Below are positions 1-5,105 of a DNA stretch of 5,786 bases, piece after piece. The translations under genes were made by a program, and so were the position numbers. Below the pieces are notes generated by a model, which searched no databases, was not told the origin of the DNA, and worked only from the letters and a program-made list of their open reading frames with translations. Each line of letters begins with the position of its first letter. Within the stretch, counting starts at the first letter, position 1. Origin of the DNA: an uncultured Rhodobacterales bacterium (GTDB taxonomy: Bacteria > Pseudomonadota > Alphaproteobacteria > Rhodobacterales > Rhodobacteraceae); NCBI GenBank assembly GCA_937901055.1, contig CALCGO010000220.1:1-5786 (forward strand), read 5' to 3'.

Positions 1-831
1 ATGGCAGATGCACAGCGAGGAATTGAAGATGCACTCAGCGCACTCGATTTCAACCCGTCAGATTTGGAACACCTTGAAGAGCGGCTGTTTGCGATCAGAG
101 CGTTAGCGCGAAAGCATAATGTTTTGCCGGACGACCTCGCAAAAACAACCGAGGATTTCCGTGCACGACTAGTGGAAATCGATACCGGAGCAGGCCATAT
201 CCTGGACCTTCAGAACACCGTGGCAAACGCAGAACAGCACTACGATGCTGTCGCGGATGACCTGTCGAAAAAACGTCATACGGCAGGTGAGCGGCTTGAT
301 AAGGCGATGATGGCGGAACTAGCACCGTTAAAAATGGAACGGGCGGAATTTACGACCGAGGTTACCAATGCTGACCAACCGGGGCCTGATGGTAAGGATC
401 GTGTAGTGTTTAAAGTCGCGACCAATCCCGGGGCTCCGTCCGGCCCAATCAACAAGATTGCCTCTGGTGGCGAGCTGTCGCGGTTCTTGTTAGCCCTAAA
501 AGTTTGCCTGACCTCTCGTGTGTCAGGATTAACCATGATCTTCGACGAAATTGATCGCGGCGTCGGGGGCGCAACCGCCGATGCTGTCGGGCGTCGGCTT
601 GCCAACTTGGCCGACGGCGGGCAGGTTCTGGTGGTGACGCATTCGCCGCAAGTGGCGGCTCTTGGCGGGCATCATTGGCGTGTGTCCAAATCCGATGACG
701 GGCAGAATACTTTGACAGATGTTCGCCAGCTTGATGAAGGCGAACGCGTCGATGAAATAGCACGAATGCTAGCGGGTGATACGGTTACGGCCGAGGCACG
801 CTCGGCCGCTGAAGTGTTATTGGCCGGCTAG
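1..831 (+). CDS. recN: DNA repair protein RecN, C-terminal half (5' truncated by window)
   Basis: RecN is an SMC-like ATPase that acts on DNA double-strand breaks in recombinational repair. The visible 276 residues begin in the second helical coiled-coil arm (about residues 20-110, rich in E, K, R, A) and end with the C-terminal ATPase lobe. The ABC signature ASGGELSRF starts at residue 154, the Walker B segment TMIFDEID at 178-185 carries D182 and E183, the D-loop GVGG follows, and the switch histidine is H214 in VVTHSPQVAA. The tail, with DEIARMLAG, is typical of the family. RecN proteins are about 550 residues, so roughly half is missing. The ATG at base 1 is almost certainly an internal methionine, because the Walker A lobe and first coil lie upstream of the window. 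The reading frame is intact. The gene converges on the aldo/keto reductase and overlaps it by 4 bases. Its promoter, where an SOS box would lie, is outside the window. Confidence 0.95.
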   Translation: MADAQRGIEDALSALDFNPSDLEHLEERLFAIRALARKHNVLPDDLAKTTEDFRARLVEIDTGAGHILDLQNTVANAEQHYDAVADDLSKKRHTAGERLDKAMMAELAPLKMERAEFTTEVTNADQPGPDGKDRVVFKVATNPGAPSGPINKIASGGELSRFLLALKVCLTSRVSGLTMIFDEIDRGVGGATADAVGRRLANLADGGQVLVVTHSPQVAALGGHHWRVSKSDDGQNTLTDVRQLDEGERVDEIARMLAGDTVTAEARSAAEVLLAG

Positions 832-1877
832 ATCGGCATCGGGTGCTCACGGTGGACGGTTTGGATGTCGGCCATGACTTCTTCCGACAGTTTCAGATCC
901 GCGGCTTTCAGCGAGTTTTCCAATTGTTCATTGGTGGTGGCGCCGAAGATGACCGAGGCCATGAATGGGCGAGCCGTGCAAAATGCCAATGCCATTTGGC
1001 TGGGATCCAAACCATGCTTGTTCGCGACAGCCAGATACGCGTCAACGGCAGGGAACGCGTATTTGGTTAGTCGTCCACCAAGGTTTTCCGAAAACGTGCG
1101 GCGAGAACCGACAGGGATGACATCCCCTTGATACTTTCCGGTCAAAATCCCCGCAGCAAGCGGAGAAAAGGCCAGCAAACCGACATCCTCGTTAATGCTT
1201 AACTCGGCCAGATCGAGGTCGTATATGCGACACAGCAAGCTGTATTCGTTTTGAATGGTGGCCATACGGGGCAACCCTTCGGCTTCGGCAATTTCAAGGA
1301 ATTGGGACGTTCCCCAGCAAGACTCATTTGATGTGCCGAAGTGGCGGATTTTGCCTTCACTCACCAATTCCCCCAAGGTTCGCAGGCACTCGGTCATGTG
1401 GTCGCGGGTTTTGTTGCGATCTTGCCCACTGGGATCGAACGACCAGTATTTGCGAAAGTGGTACGACCCCCGATTTGGCCAATGGAACTGATAAAGGTCA
1501 ATGTAGTCGGTTTGCAAACGCCGTAAACTACCCTCTACTGCTTCGCGGATCGTGGTGGGCGATATGTCGGCGCCGTCACGACCTCGTACCACGCCACTAC
1601 CGCCACCAACAACCTTTGTGGCAATGATAACATCATCGCGACGGCCGGTTTTTGTGACCCAGCTACCGATGATTTCCTCGGTGCTTCCTTGTGTTTCCAG
1701 ACCAAGCGGGGTGGTCGGATACATCTCGGCGGTATCAATGAAATTCACCCCATGATCAAGCGCGAGGTCGATCTGGCTGTGCCCCTCGGACTCGGAGTTT
1801 TGGGTCCCCCATGTCATTGATCCGAGGCACAGCGTGCTAACTTCAATGTCTGTGCGGCCTAGTTTTTTGTACTGCAT
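828..1877 (-). CDS. Tas-like NADP(H)-dependent aldo/keto reductase
   Basis: This is a 349-residue soluble cytoplasmic oxidoreductase of the aldo/keto reductase superfamily, closest in style to E. coli Tas (about 346 residues). It would reduce or oxidise carbonyl/alcohol substrates with NADPH; the physiological substrate cannot be read from sequence. The family tetrad is complete: D48 in FIDTA, Y53 in EMYP, K88 in ATKV and H132 in FHWP. Tas-type features include the N-terminal KLGRTDIEVSTLCLGSMTWG stretch, ETQGSTEE after the active-site Tyr, LQTDYIDLYQFHWP, and the cofactor-binding GTSNES and FGATTNEQLE segments near residues 181 and 311. I chose the ATG at 1877 because an AGGA ribosome-binding site lies about 7 bases upstream and the protein then starts where Tas proteins start. 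An in-frame TTG at 1913 would add 12 residues and is less likely. The stop lies inside the recN stop region, in convergent orientation. The gene is monocistronic and divergent from the S49 peptidase gene. Confidence 0.92.
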   Translation of the reverse strand: MQYKKLGRTDIEVSTLCLGSMTWGTQNSESEGHSQIDLALDHGVNFIDTAEMYPTTPLGLETQGSTEEIIGSWVTKTGRRDDVIIATKVVGGGSGVVRGRDGADISPTTIREAVEGSLRRLQTDYIDLYQFHWPNRGSYHFRKYWSFDPSGQDRNKTRDHMTECLRTLGELVSEGKIRHFGTSNESCWGTSQFLEIAEAEGLPRMATIQNEYSLLCRIYDLDLAELSINEDVGLLAFSPLAAGILTGKYQGDVIPVGSRRTFSENLGGRLTKYAFPAVDAYLAVANKHGLDPSQMALAFCTARPFMASVIFGATTNEQLENSLKAADLKLSEEVMADIQTVHREHPMPI

Positions 1878-1903
1878 GGGTTTTCCTATTTTTTGCGTCG
1901 ATG

Positions 1904-1932
1904 AATACTGCAAGGAAAACAGTGGTGGTCAA
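1904..1932 (-). promoter_or_regulatory. candidate sigma-70-type promoter for the aldo/keto reductase
   Basis: Read on the minus strand, TTGACC (1927-1932) matches the -35 consensus at 5 of 6 positions. After a 17-base spacer comes AGTATT (1904-1909), a weak -10 with 3 of 6 matches. Transcription would start near 1897 and give a leader of about 20 bases that contains the AGGA ribosome-binding site. The position and spacing are good; the poor -10 keeps this tentative. Confidence 0.35.
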
Positions 1933-2020
1933 GGGAAATGCTGACCTAAAGGCCACGTTAAGCCACAAAGGTGCGCGCTTTGGGTTGTGTCGGCGGGCTT
2001 GGCTGCATACATCTGCGCGT

Positions 2021-2815
2021 ATGAAAAAAATTATCAAACGTTTTAAATCCAAACCGACCGTTCCTGTAATTCGTCTGAATGGCGTAATTGGTGGCGGCAG
2101 TCGCCTTGGCGGCCCGGGCCTGAACGACGCAGCGCTTGCACCGGTTATTGAACGCGCGTTTTCCAAGGGTAAGCCCAAGGCCGTGGCACTTGTGATAAAT
2201 TCGCCTGGTGGGTCGCCTGTGCAATCAGCTTTGATCGCAGCACGCATTCGGCGGTTAGCGGACGAGAAAGAGATCAAAGTTTACGCGTTTTGCGAGGACG
2301 TCGCCGCATCTGGCGGGTACTGGCTGGCGACGTGCGCGGATGAGATTTACGTGGATGGTAGCTCGATTATTGGATCAATCGGCGTGATTTCAGCGTCCTT
2401 TGGATTCAACGAACTGATGGAACGTCAGGGCATTGAACGGCGCGTTTATACCGCTGGTGAAGACAAATCGATGCTTGACCCGTTCCGCCCAGCTAAGGAC
2501 GAGGATATAGAGCGCGTGAAGGGGCTTCAGAAGGTTATTCATGATAGTTTCATCGGACAAGTAACCTCGCGGCGCGGCGACCGGATAGTGGGTAAGAATT
2601 TGTTTACCGGTGATATCTGGGTCGGAGCGCAGGCTGTTGAAAATGGGTTGGTGGATGGGATTGGCCACCTAGTTCCGAAGATGAAAGAACTGTTTGGGGA
2701 AGATGTGCGTTTGCCTGTTCATGGGCCAAAACGTTCATTGCTAAGCAAGTTCGGCGCTGCCAGCGTGATTTCAGATGTGGAGGATCGCTTGAACTGGTCC
2801 CGCTTCGGATTATAG
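2021..2815 (+). CDS. S49 family serine peptidase (SppA/SohB-like, short form)
   Basis: This is a 264-residue peptidase of family S49, which includes signal peptide peptidase SppA and SohB; these use a Ser/Lys dyad and normally degrade leftover signal peptides at the membrane. Core motifs are present: VIRLNGVIGGG at 14-26, LVINSPGGSP at 57-66, and VAASGGYWLA, whose serine at about position 97 is the expected nucleophile. SSIIGSIGVIS follows, and AGEDKSMLDPF contains a lysine at about 149. The Ser-Lys distance of 52 residues equals that of Bacillus SppA (S147, K199). There is no signal peptide or membrane helix; the N-terminus is strongly basic (MKKIIKRFKSK). The start is chosen because conserved sequence begins right after it. 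No good ribosome-binding site precedes it. In-frame alternatives are GTG 1922 (preceded by AAGGA) and ATG 1901, which would add 33 or 40 non-conserved-looking residues across the spacer. It is the first gene of the four-gene cluster. Confidence 0.88.
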   Translation: MKKIIKRFKSKPTVPVIRLNGVIGGGSRLGGPGLNDAALAPVIERAFSKGKPKAVALVINSPGGSPVQSALIAARIRRLADEKEIKVYAFCEDVAASGGYWLATCADEIYVDGSSIIGSIGVISASFGFNELMERQGIERRVYTAGEDKSMLDPFRPAKDEDIERVKGLQKVIHDSFIGQVTSRRGDRIVGKNLFTGDIWVGAQAVENGLVDGIGHLVPKMKELFGEDVRLPVHGPKRSLLSKFGAASVISDVEDRLNWSRFGL

Positions 2816-2825
2816 GGTAGCGATT

Positions 2826-3002
2826 ATGGTTAAAGCGGTTTCAATATTCCTGATTGTAATTCTGGTGCTCGGCATGTTCGGGAAACTCCGGATATTGAAA
2901 CTTCGCAAACCACGTGATCTGCCGCGTGCGAAAAAGTGTAAAACCTGTGGCAATTATTTGATTGGCATCGACCCATGCAAATGCGAGAAAAGCGCGAAGT
3001 AA
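2826..3002 (+). CDS. 58-residue membrane protein with four-cysteine tail (unknown function)
   Basis: This is a short gene that length-filtered ORF calling would miss. The protein starts MVKAVSIFLIVILVLGMFGK, so residues 4-18 form one hydrophobic helix. A strongly basic linker follows (residues 20-37, eight or more K/R), then a compact cysteine motif: C38-x2-C41, nine residues, then C51-x-C53, in a context of KCKTCG and DPCKC. The pattern resembles a zinc-ribbon or zinc-knuckle metal site. By the positive-inside rule the cysteine tail should face the cytoplasm. An AGGG sequence (2814-2817) sits about 8 bases before the ATG and overlaps the stop of the peptidase gene, only 10 bases upstream, so the two are probably translated from one message. 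I believe similar small proteins occur beside S49 peptidases in Rhodobacterales, but I could not check. Function is unknown; a membrane anchor or adaptor for the peptidase is only a guess. Confidence 0.75.
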   Translation: MVKAVSIFLIVILVLGMFGKLRILKLRKPRDLPRAKKCKTCGNYLIGIDPCKCEKSAK

Positions 3003-3031
3003 GCGTCGCCTGAAGGGACAGCAATAATTAC

Positions 3032-3991
3032 ATGGATATGCTTTTAGTTCTTGCTGGCTTGGGAATCCTTCTAATTGCGGGGGATTTTTTGGTAAAAGGC
3101 GCTGTATCGCTAAGCCTACGCCTCGGAATTCCTGCTCTAATTGTCAGCTTTACCATTGTCGGGTTTGGTACATCGGCACCGGAATTACTGATCGCAGTTC
3201 AGTCCGCACTGGAAGGCGCGCCCGGGATCGCGTTGGGAAATGTGGTCGGCTCAAATATCGCTAACGTGCTGTTAGTGCTTGGTGTTCCTGCACTATTTTT
3301 CACACTCGACACCCGTCGATGTGACACAAAGCGAACCTATATACAGATGATCGCGGCTTCTCTCGTATTCACAGCGTTGTGTTTTTTGGGGCCGTTGTAT
3401 ATCTGGCACGGAATAATTTTGTTGGCATTGTTGGCCGCGATGCTTGGCGACGCGTTCCATTCTGCGCGCAAAGCGCGTCGGTGTGTGAATATAGATAGCG
3501 TTACATCCGAAGAACTGTCCGAGCTGGAGGATGCCGACCCGAATATGGCGATCTGGAAGGTCGCGGCCTATATGATTGCGGGCATAATTGGTTTGCCATT
3601 TGGAGCCGACATTCTGATCGAGGGCGCGTTGGGAATTGCCCAAGATAGAGGTGTTTCAGAAGAGGTCGTGGGATTGACCATCGTTGCGATCGGGACCTCC
3701 CTGCCAGAGCTGGCAACGACGGTCGTCGCCGCGCTGCGTCGGCAAGCGGATGTAGCTTTGGGGAATGTGATCGGCTCCAATATGTTCAATTTGCTGGCAA
3801 TCATGGGTATAGCGAGCTTCTTTGGCCCGTTGGAGGTTGCGCCACGTTTCTTGACCGGTGACTTGTGGCTTATGCTGGCTTCGTCGCTAGCACTCGCCTT
3901 ATTCGTGTTTTTTAGGTTGCAACTTTCCCGTATATGGGGATTTATATATTTGACAGCATATGTAGTGTATATACTCGCAATGCTACATTAA
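3032..3991 (+). CDS. calcium/sodium antiporter (CaCA family, YrbG-like)
   Basis: This is a 319-residue inner-membrane cation exchanger of the CaCA superfamily, expected to swap Na+ (or H+/K+) for Ca2+. The two inverted alpha repeats that form the ion path are clear. Alpha-1 has GFGTSAPE (E51) followed by GNVVGSNIANVLLVLG at 69-84; alpha-2 has AIGTSLPE (E226) followed by GNVIGSNMFNLLAIMG at 244-259. The two glutamates are the expected ion ligands. Each half carries about five hydrophobic helices. They are joined by a hydrophilic loop at about 141-173 that is basic at its start (HSARKARR) and acidic later (EELSELEDAD), consistent with a cytoplasmic regulatory loop. The length is typical of bacterial members (about 310-325). 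The start at 3032 has a GAAGGGA ribosome-binding site about 13 bases upstream, a slightly long spacing; an in-frame ATG at 3038 is the alternative, and an in-frame stop at 3011 rules out anything much longer. The gene is third in the cluster, 12 bases before the SDR gene. Confidence 0.93.
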   Translation: MDMLLVLAGLGILLIAGDFLVKGAVSLSLRLGIPALIVSFTIVGFGTSAPELLIAVQSALEGAPGIALGNVVGSNIANVLLVLGVPALFFTLDTRRCDTKRTYIQMIAASLVFTALCFLGPLYIWHGIILLALLAAMLGDAFHSARKARRCVNIDSVTSEELSELEDADPNMAIWKVAAYMIAGIIGLPFGADILIEGALGIAQDRGVSEEVVGLTIVAIGTSLPELATTVVAALRRQADVALGNVIGSNMFNLLAIMGIASFFGPLEVAPRFLTGDLWLMLASSLALALFVFFRLQLSRIWGFIYLTAYVVYILAMLH

Positions 3992-3992
3992 C

Positions 3993-3999
3993 CGGAGGA
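3993..3999 (+). promoter_or_regulatory. strong ribosome-binding site for the SDR gene
   Basis: CGGAGGA lies 4 bases before the ATG at 4004 and directly after the TAA of the antiporter gene (3989-3991). It is the best Shine-Dalgarno match in the window. It fixes the SDR start and supports co-transcription with the upstream genes. Confidence 0.7.
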
Positions 4000-4003
4000 T
4001 CAT

Positions 4004-4780
4004 ATGGCAGCGTTAGTTACCGGAGGCGCCAAGCGTTTAGGGCGGGCCATGGTTTTACATCTGGCTTCCAAAGGCCATGATGTTGTGATCCATTATTCCA
4101 GCAGCGCGGACGACGCACAGAAGACCGCAGAGGCCGCTCGTGCATTTGGCGTTAAGGCTGCGATTGTGCATGCGGATTTGTTAGACGCCGAAGCGACGGA
4201 AACGCTGATTGATAGGGCAATTGAGGCGATAGGAACGCCTCTGGACGTGTTGGTGAATAATGCCTCGATCTTCGAATACGACACCCTTGAAACTGCCACG
4301 CTTGAAAGCTGGGACCGGCATTTAAACTCCAACCTCCGTGCGCCGGTATTCTTGACGCAGGCTTTTGCACGTCAGGCCCCAAAGGCCGCTACCGACGAAA
4401 ATGCGGAGCCCGTGGCCAGTGCGTGCGTGATTAATATGGTGGACATGCGCGTACGCAAAATGACACCGGAATTCGCAACTTATACACTGGCGAAGGCGGG
4501 ACTTTGGGCATTTACGCAAACGGCTGCGCAGTTTCTCGCCCCGAACATTCGTGTTAATGCAATCGGCCCCGGACCAACGATGCAGGGGACACGTCAGTCA
4601 ACTGAACATTTTACTAAACAAAGGGCCGCTACGATTCTGGGGCGGGGCTCAAATCCCGAAGAAATCTGCAAAGCGTTGGACTTTATTCTGGAAATTGACG
4701 GGATGACCGGACAATTGATTTGTCTGGATGGTGGCCAACATTTGGCTTGGAAAACACCAGATGTTCTGGGTGTTGAGTAA
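4004..4780 (+). CDS. short-chain dehydrogenase, pteridine reductase/FolM-like
   Basis: This is a 258-residue cytoplasmic NADPH-dependent SDR. The glycine-rich turn is TGGAKRLG at 6-13, with an arginine at 11. The TGx3RxG form is the mark of pteridine reductases (PTR1, FolM), as opposed to the TGx3GxG of ordinary SDRs. The second strand ends in IHYSSSADDA, like the HYRS-type NADPH site of PTR1. NNAS is at 85-88. The catalytic set is D147 in NMVDMRV, Y160 and K164 in YTLAKAGL; in PTR1 the Asp takes the place of the usual Ser. The C-terminus has RVNAIGPGP and a TGQLICLDGGQHLAW tail, which I associate with FolM-like proteins. The expected role is reduction of dihydropteridines or dihydrobiopterin/monapterin, possibly with weak dihydrofolate reductase activity. 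The start leaves only three residues before the first strand and has a strong ribosome-binding site, so it is secure. It is the last gene of the cluster. The exact substrate is inferred. Confidence 0.88.
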   Translation: MAALVTGGAKRLGRAMVLHLASKGHDVVIHYSSSADDAQKTAEAARAFGVKAAIVHADLLDAEATETLIDRAIEAIGTPLDVLVNNASIFEYDTLETATLESWDRHLNSNLRAPVFLTQAFARQAPKAATDENAEPVASACVINMVDMRVRKMTPEFATYTLAKAGLWAFTQTAAQFLAPNIRVNAIGPGPTMQGTRQSTEHFTKQRAATILGRGSNPEEICKALDFILEIDGMTGQLICLDGGQHLAWKTPDVLGVE

Positions 4781-4846
4781 AAAATCCAATTTATTCAGCG
4801 GACTAAAATTAATACCAAGAAATCCACAAAAAATAAACTTTTCCAC

Positions 4847-4875
4847 TTGACCGACATCTTTGACTGAATGGTAAT
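4847..4875 (+). promoter_or_regulatory. candidate distal promoter upstream of uvrC
   Basis: TTGACC (4847-4852; 5 of 6 matches to the -35 consensus) is followed by a 17-base spacer and GGTAAT (4870-4875; 4 of 6 matches to -10). A GANTC site (4876-4880) sits just downstream of the -10. Transcription from here would give a leader of more than 200 bases for uvrC. Confidence 0.35.
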
Positions 4876-4957
4876 GATTCTGTTAGCTTTTACAGCAAAT
4901 TAGCCAGTAAATTAAATTAACGCAGTGATTACAATGACTTGAGAAAGTGCCTATTTT

Positions 4958-4973
4958 TTAACCAATGAGTAAC
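4958..4973 (+). promoter_or_regulatory. CtrA-like binding site (one mismatch)
   Basis: TTAA, seven bases, then GTAAC. The alphaproteobacterial cell-cycle regulator CtrA binds TTAA-N7-TTAAC, so this differs at one position (G for T). The left half reads TTAACC, which resembles half-sites reported in related bacteria. Such short AT-rich matches arise easily by chance in a 35% GC region, so this is a candidate only. Confidence 0.3.
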
Positions 4974-5025
4974 CTTTCCAAGTATTGCTGGATAATCCGT
5001 TGAGTTACGAAATTTACACACAGAC

Positions 5026-5034
5026 TTATCCACA
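5026..5034 (+). promoter_or_regulatory. perfect DnaA box
   Basis: TTATCCACA is an exact match to the high-affinity DnaA consensus TTATNCACA. It lies 71 bases before the uvrC start codon and 7 bases upstream of the candidate -35 at 5042. Looser relatives lie nearby in the same orientation (4820-4828 and 4839-4847, two mismatches each). DnaA could act here as a transcription factor, or the site could titrate DnaA. Confidence 0.55.
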
Positions 5035-5041
5035 GGAACGG

Positions 5042-5068
5042 TGGACATGTTTTCTCTTGAAATATAGT
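5042..5068 (+). promoter_or_regulatory. candidate proximal promoter of uvrC
   Basis: TGGACA (5042-5047; 5 of 6 matches) and TATAGT (5063-5068; 5 of 6 matches) are separated by 15 bases, shorter than the ideal 17. Transcription would start near 5075, about 30 bases before the uvrC ATG at 5106 and after the alternative ATG at 5073. The DnaA box lies directly upstream. Confidence 0.4.
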
Positions 5069-5105
5069 TGTGATGTATGCAGCTAGGTCGAAGAATCGAT
5101 TTACA

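Larger units (their letters stand above)
4781..5105. other. AT-rich intergenic region between the SDR gene and uvrC
   Basis: These 325 bases hold no convincing gene on either strand. GC is about 35% by hand count over 4801-5100, clearly below the flanking genes. I see no strong hairpin followed by a T-run, so the end of the upstream operon has no obvious intrinsic terminator. The region contains one perfect DnaA box, several two-mismatch DnaA-like sequences (4820-4828, 4839-4847 and, reversed, 4987-4995), a one-mismatch CtrA-type site (4958-4973), two candidate promoters, and GANTC sites at 4876-4880 and 5093-5097. It most likely serves as the uvrC control region. Confidence 0.6.

Noticed and set aside
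276..605. Minus-strand open frame of 109 codons across the recN ATPase region
   Set aside because: It lies wholly antisense to strongly conserved RecN motifs, its translation has no recognisable domain, and it has no ribosome-binding site; it is a shadow frame.
1875..1913. Repeated MQY start of the aldo/keto reductase frame (TTG 1913 and ATG 1877) as a duplicated start
   Set aside because: Only a short similarity of about 8 bases; Tas homology and the AGGA site support the ATG at 1877 alone.
1843..2277. Minus-strand open frame of 144 codons spanning the divergent spacer and the start of the S49 gene
   Set aside because: It overlaps both the aldo/keto reductase start and the conserved S49 core; its product is low in complexity (P, R, T rich) and resembles nothing.
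4961..5010. Hairpin from GTAAC (4969-4973) and GTTAC (5004-5008)
   Set aside because: Five base pairs with a 30-base AT-rich loop and no T-run; not a credible terminator or regulatory structure.
4781..5105. Chromosomal replication origin (oriC)
   Set aside because: Only one perfect DnaA box is present and no dnaA, hemE, gidA or parAB neighbour is visible; too weak to call as an origin.
4781..5105. LexA/SOS box (GTTC-N7-GTTC) for uvrC
   Set aside because: The only GAAC (5035-5038 region) is not followed at the right distance by a second GAAC; no site was found.
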